This document shows positions 17,159 to 27,599 of a stretch of DNA of 64,000 bases, piece after piece. The stretch covers positions 1,860,001-1,924,000 of the forward strand of contig NZ_JAOEAL010000001.1 in assembly GCF_029835735.1 (NCBI RefSeq). Direction: 5' to 3'. The position numbers and the translations under genes are program-made. A model generated the notes under the pieces. It did not search any database, had not been told where the DNA came from, and saw nothing but the letters and a program-made list of their open reading frames with translations. The DNA is from Shewanella sp. GD04112 (GTDB taxonomy: Bacteria; Pseudomonadota; Gammaproteobacteria; Enterobacterales; Shewanellaceae). How positions within the stretch are numbered: the stretch's first letter is position 1; every line of letters begins with the position of its first letter.

Positions 17159-19021
17159 ATGAACGCCAGCGAATTACAACCCGTTGTGCAGTTTTTAACA
17201 TCCACAGCCCCCTTCGATACGCTACCCAACGAGATTATCTTACGTTGCGCTAAGGCTGTGACCGTTGGTTATTACAGTAAAGCCTCGGGGTTTGTGAAAT
17301 TTGATGCCGATACGCCGAAATTGTATCTGGTGCGCAGCGGCGCCTTTGAGGTGCGCGATCCCGAAGGAGTGTTAGTGGACAGGGTCGCCGAAGGTGAGTT
17401 TTTTGGCTTTTCGACGCTGTTGTCTGGGGAGAAGGTGGTTAACCGGGTCGCTATTCTCGAAGACAGTTTGGTGTATCACCTTCCGCAGGCATTGTTCGAT
17501 CAACTGCGAAGCGAGAGTCGACACTTCGATAAATTTTTTACCCGCGCCTTTGCCAAGCGGTTACGTCACGAGGCGCGGTTTAAGGCGAAAGATCTGACGA
17601 CAACCAGTCGAATCAGTACCTTAATGTCATCTTCGCCCATTATGATCGACGCCCACGCCAGTGTGACGCAAGCCGCGCTCTTGATGCGCAACTCACGGGT
17701 TTCGTCCTTATTGGTCACGGACAATCATAAGTTGGTGGGGATTTTAACGGATAAAGATCTGCGTAATCGGGTGCTCGCTGCAGGGCTCGATGGTCGCATC
17801 GCCGTGCATCAAGCCATGACCACATCGCCGATTTCGATTTCATCCAATGCGTTGATTTTCGAGGCGATGTTATTGATGAGTGAGCATAACATTCATCACT
17901 TGCCGATCATTGATGAACAAAATACCGAGGAAGTAAAAGCCATTGGTATGGTGACCAGTACTGACATTTTGCGCGGTCAAGGTTCGCAGCCTTTGCTGCT
18001 GATTGGTGAAATCGAGCGGCAGCGGGATCTCGCCAGCCTCATTAGTGTCAGTAAACAAATCCCCTTGTTATTGCAAAATTTAATCAGTGCCGATGCAAGG
18101 GCAGAGGAGATCGGTCGGGTACTGACCTCGGTCACCGATGCGTTAACGCGGCGCTTGATTGTGCTCAATCAGCAAATTCTCGGTGAGGCGCCGATGGCGT
18201 TTTGCTGGCTAGCCTTTGGCTCACAAGGACGACAAGACCAAGCCGCCTGTTCGGATCAAGATAACGGCTTGCTGGTGGCCGAGGAAATGGATGATTATGC
18301 CAAAGGCTATTTTGATGCCTTGACCCATGCGGTTTGCGCGGGGCTGGATCAATGCGGTTATGCTTTTTGTCCCGGTAATATCATGGCGCAAAACCCCCAG
18401 TGGCGGATGTCGCTCAAAGCATGGCAACAGGTCTTTGAAAAGTGGGTGGTCACGCCTGAGCCTAAAGCATTGATGCATGCGAGTATTTTTTTCGATATGC
18501 GCTCCGTGTTTGGCCCGCAATCGCTGTTCGACGCCCTGCAGGATAAAGTGCTGGCACAAACCAAAGACAATGATATTTTCCTTGCGGGGATGACGGGCAA
18601 TTCCCTCGTCGAGTCGCCGCCCTTAGGCTTTTTTCGAAAATTTGTGTTAGAGCGCGATGGCAGTGAGGTAAAAGGCATTGATTTAAAACATAAAGGAAAT
18701 GCGTTAATCAACGATATCGCCCGCGTGTATGCGCTGTCGGCGGGGATTAAGGAAGTGAATACCGCCAAACGGATCCGCGCGCTGATGGACGCCAATATTC
18801 TCAATCGTAAGGATGCGCTTAACTTGGCCGACGCCCATGAATTTATTGCCCATATGCGTTTATCGAATCAAGGCTACCAACATACACAGGGGCTGAAGAT
18901 CAGTAATTATTTGTTACCCGGCCATTTATCTTCTTTGGTGAGGCATCAACTGCGGGATGCTTTTAAAGTGGTCCATGATGCCCAGTCGGGGATGAAGATG
19001 AAATTTATGCGGAGCTTTTAA
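17159..19021 (+). CDS. cNMP-binding / CBS / DUF294 nucleotidyltransferase-like protein
   Basis: A 620-aa cytosolic protein. In order: cyclic-nucleotide-binding-type domain (about 1-140), two CBS domains (about 155-275, with LVGILTDKDLRNR and GMVTSTDILRG), a DUF294 nucleotidyltransferase-like domain (about 300-440, with FGSQGRQDQAACSDQDNGLL, like the GS...D.D motif of PII uridylyltransferase), and the DUF294 C-terminal domain (about 475-615). Its role is unknown. Similar genes sit beside acetate symporters and exonuclease genes, suggesting a signalling role in carbon uptake. The stop codon overlaps the next ATG. Confidence 0.88.
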   Translation: MNASELQPVVQFLTSTAPFDTLPNEIILRCAKAVTVGYYSKASGFVKFDADTPKLYLVRSGAFEVRDPEGVLVDRVAEGEFFGFSTLLSGEKVVNRVAILEDSLVYHLPQALFDQLRSESRHFDKFFTRAFAKRLRHEARFKAKDLTTTSRISTLMSSSPIMIDAHASVTQAALLMRNSRVSSLLVTDNHKLVGILTDKDLRNRVLAAGLDGRIAVHQAMTTSPISISSNALIFEAMLLMSEHNIHHLPIIDEQNTEEVKAIGMVTSTDILRGQGSQPLLLIGEIERQRDLASLISVSKQIPLLLQNLISADARAEEIGRVLTSVTDALTRRLIVLNQQILGEAPMAFCWLAFGSQGRQDQAACSDQDNGLLVAEEMDDYAKGYFDALTHAVCAGLDQCGYAFCPGNIMAQNPQWRMSLKAWQQVFEKWVVTPEPKALMHASIFFDMRSVFGPQSLFDALQDKVLAQTKDNDIFLAGMTGNSLVESPPLGFFRKFVLERDGSEVKGIDLKHKGNALINDIARVYALSAGIKEVNTAKRIRALMDANILNRKDALNLADAHEFIAHMRLSNQGYQHTQGLKISNYLLPGHLSSLVRHQLRDAFKVVHDAQSGMKMKFMRSF

Positions 19022-19707
19022 TGGGGCCTTGGTGGGTGAACGCAAAGCTGCGCTGGCGTGCGTTACGCTGTCAGCATCAGCTATTTAAGGATTATTACCA
19101 ATCCTTAGTGCCACTGTTGGAGTTACCCATTAGCCGGGCGCCCTTGATGGCGATGGATTTGGAAATGACAGGACTCGATCCCTTACAGGACCAAATCTTA
19201 AGTATTGGGCTGGTGCCGATTGAAAATGCGGCGATTCCCCTGATGGGCGCACAGCAAAAACTGGTGCAAATTCAAGGCAGTGTGGGGCAGAGTGCGACAA
19301 TTCATGGGATACTCGATAATCATTTAACCGAGGCGGTGACCATTGAAGAGGCGATGGCATGGTTTGTGGCGCAAACCCGTGGTCATGTGTTGGTTGCGCA
19401 CCATTCCCCCCTTGATTGCCGTTTCTTACAGCAAGATATCTTGTCGATTTATCATCAAGGGATTGTACTGCCTGCGATTGATACCTTGCTGCTGGAAAAA
19501 CACCGTTTGCTACGCGAACACTCAGTGCTTAAAGAAGGCAGCTTGAGGCTTGGGGCATGCCGTGAACGATATGGATTGCCGATATATGGCGCCCACAGTG
19601 CCCTGACTGACGCACTGGCCTGCGGCGAACTGTTGTTGGCACAGGTGGCAAGTATGGGGGGCGCAGAGGAGTTAAAGGTGGGTGAATTACTGGCTTACTC
19701 ACGCTAA
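19021..19707 (+). CDS. DEDDh 3'-5' exonuclease (DnaQ-like)
   Basis: A 228-aa exonuclease-fold protein. The catalytic pattern is visible: MAMDLEMTGLDP (D and E of motif I), a motif II region around HGILDNH, HHSPLDCRFL (D of the third motif), and YGAHSALTDALACGEL (H and final D). The ATG overlaps the TAA of the DUF294 gene (TAATG), so translation is coupled. The substrate, RNA or DNA, cannot be told. It converges with the MarR gene. Confidence 0.88.
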   Translation: MGPWWVNAKLRWRALRCQHQLFKDYYQSLVPLLELPISRAPLMAMDLEMTGLDPLQDQILSIGLVPIENAAIPLMGAQQKLVQIQGSVGQSATIHGILDNHLTEAVTIEEAMAWFVAQTRGHVLVAHHSPLDCRFLQQDILSIYHQGIVLPAIDTLLLEKHRLLREHSVLKEGSLRLGACRERYGLPIYGAHSALTDALACGELLLAQVASMGGAEELKVGELLAYSR

Positions 19708-19869
19708 ACGATGTGTTAGCGCCCTCGCTGCAGCATGATTGTCTCTGCGCCTAAATCCCTTTGTCTGACTTTCTTGAGCTTAATATCTAAACTTGATGCA
19801 TGTCGTGAGAATTGAGTGCTAACAAAAGGTAGCTTTAGAAAGCGTGCTAAAGAACGCTAATTCTGCAGG

Positions 19870-20295
19870 TTAGTCTTTCGATAAATCGGCTTCTAATTCA
19901 AGACATAAGCGACGCAATTCCTCGATACGCTCGGCATTCATCTTAGAGCGAGCCACCAATTTCTCGGTGAGCTGAGTCGCTTCCTCCTGTAATTGTCTGC
20001 CCTTGTCTGTGAGGGAAATAACCTTTTTACGTTCATCCAACTCAGATAAGTTACGGGTGAGTAAGCCCTTTGATTCCAAGCGTTTAACGATTGGGGTCAA
20101 GGTGCTGGGATCTAAACGCGTGTCGTTAGATAACTCTTTGAGACTGACGTCATTCACGTACCAGAGTGAGTGCATCACTATGTACTGAGGGTAGGTAAGA
20201 TCGTATTCGTCAAGGATGGGACGAAAGGCTCGCACTAATGAGTTGGTCGCCGAATAGAGTGCAAAGCACACGTTGTCTGATAATTTTTGAGCCAT
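19870..20295 (-). CDS. MarR family transcriptional regulator
   Basis: A 141-aa winged-helix regulator with the MarR core: LTYPQYIVMHSLW, VSLKELSNDTRLDPSTLTPI (recognition helix region), KRLESKGLLTR and the wing LDERKKVISLTDKGRQ. I chose the ATG at 20295 (MAQKLSDNV); the open frame continues to 20439, but those 48 residues are unlike the family and would cover the operator region. One cysteine (C9, in DNVCFALYS) sits where OhrR-type sensors have theirs, so thiol-based sensing is possible. It is divergent from the reductase gene and probably controls it. Confidence 0.9.
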   Translation of the reverse strand: MAQKLSDNVCFALYSATNSLVRAFRPILDEYDLTYPQYIVMHSLWYVNDVSLKELSNDTRLDPSTLTPIVKRLESKGLLTRNLSELDERKKVISLTDKGRQLQEEATQLTEKLVARSKMNAERIEELRRLCLELEADLSKD

Positions 20296-20354
20296 ACCGC
20301 TTACCCAGGATGAACAATGAAGGTCGATGTTAACAAATTCTACGTTGTAAAAAT

Positions 20355-20442
20355 AGTTTGTGTGCAAAATATTTTTAGGCGTAACAGTTGATTTGCGCGT
20401 CACTTGTGGGTAGTTTATTGGCAAACAGTTTGTGCGCAAACT
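20355..20442. promoter_or_regulatory. Three operator-like boxes between marR and the reductase gene
   Basis: The divergent gap holds three copies of an imperfect palindrome, roughly AGTTTR-N4-CAAAMW: 20355-20370 (AGTTTGTGTGCAAAAT), 20412-20427 (AGTTTATTGGCAAACA) and 20427-20442 (AGTTTGTGCGCAAACT, with perfect six-base arms). The second and third share one base. They lie between the two start codons, as expected for a MarR operator that controls both directions. Confidence 0.6.
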
Positions 20443-20524
20443 ATTTGCAAGCTAATAAGTTTAGTTCATTGTCGAAATATCACTCCCTGTTTGCAGAGTG
20501 TCCGACGTAATAGAGGTTAAGTAC

Positions 20525-21520
20525 ATGATAAGCAGTCAAATTCATTTAGCATCACGCCCTATTGGTATGCCTACTCTGGCAAATTTTAAACAGGTCGAGG
20601 TGACATTGCCCGCCTTAAAAGCCGGAGAAGTACTGGTTAAAAACACTTGGATGTCAGTCGATCCCTATATGCGTGGCCGTATGATGGACAAGGATTCCTA
20701 CATTCCACCCTTCCAGATTGATGCGGTTATGGACGGTGGGGCAATAGGTGAAGTGATTGAATCACTCAATCCGCAATTCCCCGTGGGATCAAAAGTGAGC
20801 AATGTCAGTGGCTGGCGCAGCGCCTTTATCAGTGATGGGCAGGATCTCACCTTATTGCCTACGGCGAATATTCCTGAGCAGTACTTTTTAGGTGTGCTTG
20901 GTATGCCCGGATTAACTGCTTGGGTGGGTCTAATGACAATTGCGAAATTAACCCCTAAAGATACCGTGTTTGTTTCAGCCGCATCGGGCGCGGTGGGCAT
21001 GGTTGTCTGTCAAATCGCTAAGCTTAACGGCTGTAAAGTAATTGCTTCGGTTGGCTCGGATGAGAAGGCTGAATTAGTTAAAAGTCTGGGTGTGGATGCG
21101 GTGATTAACTATAAAAAAGTGACTGATTTAACTCAGGCTTTGCGTGACGCGGCGCCCGATGGCATTGATGTGTATTTTGAGAATGTCGGCGGCGCTCATC
21201 TTGAAGCCGCATTGAATGTGCTGAACGAATATGGCCGTATTTCTGTATGTGGGATGATTGCCGATTATAACGCGCAGACGCCAGTCCCTGGTCCAAGCAA
21301 TCTCTTAGCCATCATCACCAAAAAGTTAACCATACAGGGCTTTATTGTGATGGATTACTTCGACCAGTTTGAAGAATTCATCGCTCAAATGGCGCAGTGG
21401 CTGCAGGCGGGTAAAGTGAAATCGCAAGAAACGGTTTACCAAGGTTTAGAGCAAGCACCAGAGGCGTTTATCGGCCTGTTTGAAGGTAAAAACAAAGGTA
21501 AAATGCTAGTTAAACTCTAA
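20525..21520 (+). CDS. NADP-dependent oxidoreductase, CurA-like (MDR family)
   Basis: A 331-aa zinc-independent medium-chain reductase of the curcumin/alkenal reductase type. Family marks are WMSVDPYMRGRM near the N-terminus, the Rossmann segment VFVSAASGAVGMVVCQIAK, the NADP-binding-region GSDEKAELVKSLGVD, and YFENVGGAHLEAAL. It reduces activated double bonds of enones using NADPH. Start chosen at 20525, eight bases after GAGG; a GTG at 20498 would add nine residues. It is divergent from a MarR gene with shared operator boxes, so induction by a reactive compound is likely. Confidence 0.9.
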   Translation: MISSQIHLASRPIGMPTLANFKQVEVTLPALKAGEVLVKNTWMSVDPYMRGRMMDKDSYIPPFQIDAVMDGGAIGEVIESLNPQFPVGSKVSNVSGWRSAFISDGQDLTLLPTANIPEQYFLGVLGMPGLTAWVGLMTIAKLTPKDTVFVSAASGAVGMVVCQIAKLNGCKVIASVGSDEKAELVKSLGVDAVINYKKVTDLTQALRDAAPDGIDVYFENVGGAHLEAALNVLNEYGRISVCGMIADYNAQTPVPGPSNLLAIITKKLTIQGFIVMDYFDQFEEFIAQMAQWLQAGKVKSQETVYQGLEQAPEAFIGLFEGKNKGKMLVKL

Positions 21521-22057
21521 TCTTGCTGTACTCTTACGGCTTAGTATCAAGGTGCAAAGGTGAAATCCGATGCACCTTGATGTCGTGGGCGATGCCAAAC
21601 GTGAGTCATGCTAAGTGATGCTGCGGCGGAAGGCATTTGCTGTCGCAAATAGAGTTACCGTTTGAGCTGAAGCCTGTTTTTACAAAGGCTTCAGTTTTCT
21701 TTCACAATCAAGCCGACTGAGTTTGAGCTCTGGCTAGCGATTTCATCTTTAATTCACGCTCATCCCATTACACTGCAACATCGCAGTCCTAGAAGCTCAA
21801 TGCCCCGTTAAAAGGTTAGTTACCCATGTCATGCTTGGGGACCTTTACGGAAAACTTGGCAATTCAGTGGAACTGTACTTCACTCTTATTATCAAAAATT
21901 CAAAGGCTAAGGCCTACTGACACAAGGATAGATTTAATGAACACTAGGTTTAAAGAAAGGTGAGCGTAAGCAGGAGGTGCAAACGCCATCCGACGTTCTT
22001 GACTCGCTATCTATTAATGACGCATTTTACAGATAACTGATGCCATGAGGGGATAGG
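21521..22057. other. Gene-poor gap with two hairpins
   Basis: No supported gene in 537 bp. Two hairpins are clear: TCAAGGTGCA (21547-21556) with TGCACCTTGA (21571-21580), and CTGAAGCCT (21667-21675) with AGGCTTCAG (21686-21694) followed by TTTTCTTT, which looks like a terminator for the reductase transcript. The rest up to 22057 shows nothing I can name. Confidence 0.5.
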
Positions 22058-22657
22058 ATGCCATTACCGTTACTTTGGCTAGGCAGCGCGGCTATGGGGG
22101 CGTTATTGCTCGCCGATGAGCGTGAAAAGCGCCAGCAGCTTGAGCGTGACCGTTTATTAGGTAAGGCGCCACGGCAATCGACGGGCAACCAAGCCATGGT
22201 GGTAGCGCCAAGTCAGTGGCAAAAGGGCTTTAAACAAGTCTCGCCGCAGCCTGGCAGCATTATCTGCTGTTATGTGTTTGGGGTCATTGAACATACGGGC
22301 ATTTGGTTGGCGGATGATTGCCTTGTCGAACTACATGGCTCAGGGCTGATACGGGCGGTATCGGTAAAGCGCTTTTTAGCGGGGCGCACTGGTAGCCAAA
22401 TCTATATTGCCTGTAATCATCAACATCAACCACTGATTGCCAGTGATATGGTGAGCCGCGCCGAGCGGGCCATTTATCAATATCGAGAATATGATTTGTT
22501 CGACAACAACTGCCATCGATTCGTCTGGTCATGTTTGTGTGGTGAAGAGGTTGCCATAAAAAGCTTTAACGAATTAAATCAAAAACTCGCGGGCTATTTT
22601 AAGCAGGGGATTTACTGGGATGAAATGCGTCGCGTACCTGAAGAGATAAAAATGTAA
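22058..22657 (+). CDS. LRAT-like (NlpC/P60 superfamily) acyltransferase-domain protein
   Basis: A 199-aa protein with a short hydrophobic N-terminus (about 3-18), then a charged helix (DEREKRQQLERDR) and a domain resembling lecithin-retinol acyltransferase. The expected catalytic residues are visible: H79 in VIEHTGIW, H93 in VELHGSG and C152 in NNCHRFVW. Bacterial members have unknown substrates, possibly lipids or peptides. The N-terminal segment suggests membrane attachment. It stands alone between a gene-poor gap and a two-way terminator. Confidence 0.75.
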   Translation: MPLPLLWLGSAAMGALLLADEREKRQQLERDRLLGKAPRQSTGNQAMVVAPSQWQKGFKQVSPQPGSIICCYVFGVIEHTGIWLADDCLVELHGSGLIRAVSVKRFLAGRTGSQIYIACNHQHQPLIASDMVSRAERAIYQYREYDLFDNNCHRFVWSCLCGEEVAIKSFNELNQKLAGYFKQGIYWDEMRRVPEEIKM

Positions 22658-22681
22658 AAGGCCATCCGAAGATGGCCTTTT
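22657..22681. terminator. Two-way terminator between LRAT-like and KAS III genes
   Basis: AAAAGGCCATC pairs with GATGGCCTTTT around a 3-base loop (CGA). A on one side and T on the other make it work in both directions for the two convergent genes. Confidence 0.85.
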
Positions 22682-22699
22682 ATCCGTGTTCGGGATTAA

Positions 22700-23764
22700 T
22701 TACTTACAGAAATAATCTACAGCACGTTTAACCAGCTCAATGCCACTCAACTCGCAAGGAGGCAGCTGGGCATCACTCACTTGAACCGGTGTTACGCGCT
22801 CGCCCCATTGCAATAGCAGCGCTGCTGAGGTTAACCCCGCACCGAAAGCACATGACAGAATGGTTTGGTTCGGCTTAATTAACCCTTTTTCCAACGCATC
22901 GCAGATGGCGATAGGGATAGTGGCCGCAGAGGTGTTGCCATAGTTAGCGATGTTCACGAAGGCTTTTTCTTTAGGGATCTTCATGCGGCTAACGAGGGTG
23001 TCGATAATGCGCTCGTTCGCTTGGTGTGGGATCACTAAATCGACTTCATCCTTATCGACGCCACATTTCTCCAGCACTTGAGTGCTTAACTTATTCATAC
23101 CATTAATGGCACGTTTAAAGATTTCTTGGCCATCGAATTGAATATAAAAATCTAAGGACTCGGCGGAGAATCTATCCATCGCAGTACCAAAACCGGCTTT
23201 TAGGATATCGCGACCTTCAGGATCGTTATTCAGCTCATAACCTAACACACCGCCCGGAACATCCGTTGCTTCAACAATAACTGCGCCCGCGCCATCACCA
23301 AACAGCACTGCGGTTTCACGGCGTGACCAATCGAGGTAGAAAGATAAACGTTCGGCACCGACTACTAGTACTTTTTTGCACTGACCACTCTTGATCTGTG
23401 AGCTGGCTAAGCCTAAGCCATACAAAAAGCCACTGCATGCCGCGTTGATATCGAAGGCTGCGCAACTTGCGCCAATATTCGCTTGGACTGTGGAGGCAAT
23501 ATTAGGGATCAAGGTATCTGGGCTGGCGCTGGCTAAAATGATCATATCAATTTCGCTGCCGTCAATGCCCGCCGCTGCAAGGGCGCGTTTAGCGGCAACC
23601 GATGCTAACTCAGAGGTATTCACATGGCTGATATGACGCTGGCTGATCCCGGTACGGCTTTTAATCCATTCATCGGAAGTTTCGATAAAAGTGGCAAGAT
23701 CATCGTTAGTCAAAGTGGCGGGTGGAACACATTTTCCCCAGCCAGTGATTGTGGCGTACTGCAT
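22700..23764 (-). CDS. 3-oxoacyl-ACP synthase III (KAS III / FabH-type paralogue)
   Basis: A 354-aa condensing enzyme with the KAS III triad C110 (NAACSGFLYG), H247 (VIPHQANERI) and N277 (NYGNTSAA), matching E. coli FabH C112, H244 and N274. It is longer than typical FabH (317 aa), mainly from a C-terminal extension of about 25 residues ending in AVDYFCK. It is not near a fab cluster here, so it may be a second FabH with different acyl preference. ATG at 23764 with GAGAG upstream. It lies 92 bp downstream of a GntR regulator gene on the same strand. Confidence 0.9.
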   Translation of the reverse strand: MQYATITGWGKCVPPATLTNDDLATFIETSDEWIKSRTGISQRHISHVNTSELASVAAKRALAAAGIDGSEIDMIILASASPDTLIPNIASTVQANIGASCAAFDINAACSGFLYGLGLASSQIKSGQCKKVLVVGAERLSFYLDWSRRETAVLFGDGAGAVIVEATDVPGGVLGYELNNDPEGRDILKAGFGTAMDRFSAESLDFYIQFDGQEIFKRAINGMNKLSTQVLEKCGVDKDEVDLVIPHQANERIIDTLVSRMKIPKEKAFVNIANYGNTSAATIPIAICDALEKGLIKPNQTILSCAFGAGLTSAALLLQWGERVTPVQVSDAQLPPCELSGIELVKRAVDYFCK

Positions 23765-23856
23765 GGTGTTTTCTCTCAAATAAAAAAGGCAGAACCTTTA
23801 GTGCTGCCTCAAATCGACAACAAAGCTTATCGGTATAACGAATGACAGTCCGTGAT

Positions 23857-24528
23857 CTATACCACCTGTTTGGCGACCAGATCCCGAATTGTCATTGCGG
23901 CATGCAAAATATGATGTCGCAGTAACGCCGTGGCTTTCTCTGTTTCTCTTTGCTTACAATAATTGAGCAGTTCGCGGTGCTCGTGCTCTGCTGCGGGAAT
24001 GCCTCCTGCGAGCAGTAATTGCAAACGAATATATCTATCGCAGTTGGTATTGAGGCCATGCACGACCTCTAGCGTATGTGGGCGATTGGCGGCTTGGTAT
24101 AAACAGGTATGAAACTGTGTATTTAGCTCGCTCCAACTGGCGACGGCATCTTCATGTTTAAAGGCTGATTCCAATTGTTCTAATACGCGTTCAGCTCTTA
24201 TTAAATCTTCTTCTTGAAGTCGTGGAATGGCTTTGGCGAGCAGATCAGTCTCGATCATGGCGCGCAACTCAAACAGCTCGGTCACTTGTTCAACGGATAA
24301 TTCAGTCGCCGTTGCCCCTTTATGGGGTTCGAATTTTACCAGCCCTTCAGCTTCAAGTTGCAGCAAGGCTTCTCTTACCGGAATGCGGCTAACATTCAAT
24401 GCTTCGGCTAGTGCGCTTTGTCTGAGTGGTTCTCCTGCGGCTATATCACCCGAAAGTATTTTCTCTCTGAGCACCTCTACAACTAACTGGGTGCGGGTTT
24501 TATGGACTATAGGCGTAGTTCGACTCAT
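23857..24528 (-). CDS. GntR family regulator, FCD (FadR/VanR) subfamily
   Basis: A 223-aa repressor-type protein. The N-terminal winged helix has the GntR pattern (REKILSGDIAAGEPLRQSAL ... SRIPVREALLQLEAEGLV). The C-terminal FCD ligand domain (about 85-215) has the usual metal-site residues in LNTQFH, EHEHRELL and RHHILHA. Members respond to organic acids or acyl compounds. The KAS III gene follows on the same strand and is a candidate target, by position only. Confidence 0.9.
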   Translation of the reverse strand: MSRTTPIVHKTRTQLVVEVLREKILSGDIAAGEPLRQSALAEALNVSRIPVREALLQLEAEGLVKFEPHKGATATELSVEQVTELFELRAMIETDLLAKAIPRLQEEDLIRAERVLEQLESAFKHEDAVASWSELNTQFHTCLYQAANRPHTLEVVHGLNTNCDRYIRLQLLLAGGIPAAEHEHRELLNYCKQRETEKATALLRHHILHAAMTIRDLVAKQVV

Positions 24529-24844
24529 TATGACCGTCTATTTTTAGGTGTTTTATTGTTATCCGTGCAAGATTACCGTTAAAAACAGCACAAATAAAGG
24601 GAAAGCTCGATTGAGCTGCGTATCGACTAGATGGCAAAAACAATTATTCGCGGACGAATTCGCCCTTAAAGATGTGTTAATCGACCATTTATAGGCGTTA
24701 CTATCGCAAATGAATTGTCAGAATATGAATCAAGCTCAAATTGCCAAGTGGTATCCGTCAACTTCGCGGTGCAATTTCTTGCAATGGATGGAATAATAGT
24801 AAAATTACGCATTAAGCGCTGTTTTTTGTGAGTGGAGTAGTACT
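24529..24844. promoter_or_regulatory. Divergent intergenic region, gntR / gmhB
   Basis: A 316-bp gap between divergent genes that must hold both promoters. It contains no supported gene, RNA or repeat that I can see. Confidence 0.4.
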
Positions 24845-25396
24845 GTGAGTGCAGTCAATCGAGCTGTTTTTTTGGACCGTGATGGTGTGATCAACAAAGA
24901 TCATGGTTATGTGCATCAGGTAGATGACTTTGAATATATTGAAGGCGTATTTGAGGCGTGCCTTGCATTAAAGCAAATGGGATACAAATTGGTGGTGGTC
25001 ACTAATCAGTCGGGAATTGCCCGTGGCATGTATACCGAAGACCAATTCCACAGTCTCACCGAATGGATGGATTGGAACTTTGCCGATAAAGGTGTCGACC
25101 TCGATGGTATCTATTATTGCCCGCACCATAACGAAAAAGGGATTGGTGAATATAAAGTCGATTGCGACTGTCGCAAACCCAAACCAGGAATGTTACTCGA
25201 CGCGGCAAAATTTTTGAAAATCGATTTGTCCCAATCTGTGATGGTAGGAGATAAAGCCGACGATATGCTCGCGGCCAAAGCTGCAGGGGTGCCGACACGT
25301 ATCCTCGTCCGTACTGGTAAAGCCATTGCTAATGATAGCGAGGCGTCTGTGGTGCTCGATAGCATTGCCGATGTACCGGGTTTTTTAAAGAAATAG
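24845..25396 (+). CDS. gmhB: D-glycero-beta-D-manno-heptose 1,7-bisphosphate 7-phosphatase
   Basis: A 183-aa HAD-family phosphatase that makes heptose 1-phosphate for the LPS inner core. The catalytic FLDRDGVIN motif is near residue 9, VVVTNQSGIARG is motif II, the zinc-binding CPHH...CDCRKPKPGM segment is complete, and VGDKADDMLAAKAAG is the final motif. The start is GTG at 24845. The gene lies just upstream of an rrn operon, the same order as gmhB-rrnH in E. coli. Confidence 0.95.
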   Translation: MSAVNRAVFLDRDGVINKDHGYVHQVDDFEYIEGVFEACLALKQMGYKLVVVTNQSGIARGMYTEDQFHSLTEWMDWNFADKGVDLDGIYYCPHHNEKGIGEYKVDCDCRKPKPGMLLDAAKFLKIDLSQSVMVGDKADDMLAAKAAGVPTRILVRTGKAIANDSEASVVLDSIADVPGFLKK

Positions 25397-25646
25397 CCTA
25401 TTCTTGCAACTTAAAGCGTGCATCAATCTATTTGAACCGTGAGATTGAACTTGAAGCGCGAGCTTAACAATAAAAAGTGCGGTATTGGCTTTATCGTTTT
25501 GCTTAGTGACCGATGCTAACGGCGTTATTAGGGCGATAAAGATAGCCAAAGTGATGGAAATTACAGCGAATTAGTCGCTAAAACCGATGTTCGGTTTAAA
25601 AAATGCGCACTCACATCGCTTTTTCTCATTATTTTGTCGAAAGGGG

Positions 25647-25674
25647 TTGCGGTAAAATCTGACATCCCTATAAT
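25647..25674 (+). promoter_or_regulatory. rrn P1-type promoter
   Basis: The -35 TTGCGG (25647-25652) and the consensus -10 TATAAT (25669-25674) are 16 bp apart. The -10 is followed by a GC-rich discriminator (GCGCATCC), as in E. coli rrn P1 promoters under stringent control. An A/T-rich stretch upstream (around 25618-25636) could act as an UP element. The 543-bp gap from gmhB to 16S (25397-25938) holds this promoter and the leader, with no gene. Confidence 0.85.
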
Positions 25675-25743
25675 GCGCATCCACTGGCCCAGCAGGGTCA
25701 ACGGTGAAAGCCAAAAGCGTTAAACGCTCAAGGCAAATAACCA

Positions 25744-25755
25744 TGCTCTTTAACA
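25744..25755 (+). promoter_or_regulatory. boxA antitermination site in the rrn leader
   Basis: TGCTCTTTAACA matches the Nus-factor boxA of enteric rrn leaders and is followed by the usual AATTTATCAA and a boxC-like TGTGTGG. Confidence 0.88.
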
Positions 25756-25938
25756 ATTTATCAAGCAAATCTGTGTGGACACTCACAGGTGTTGAGTTAA
25801 TCGAAATTACTCTGCCGTTTGGCGAGTAATCAAAATTTAAATCAATGAATGAGTGTTCATAGCAATATGTACAACGACTTATTAAGTTAAGTCGATTCAG
25901 AATTCATTGAGCCGAATCTTCGGGTTCACAAAACTTTT

Positions 25939-27480
<1,542 letters not shown>

Positions 27481-27599
27481 CCTATACGACTAACTCGATG
27501 TTTGGTCTAAAAATGCTCCTGCATTTTAGACATTCGGTACATCCGTGTACCTTTTGAGTGTTCACACAGATTTGCTTGATAGAAGATAAAGTAAAAGAT

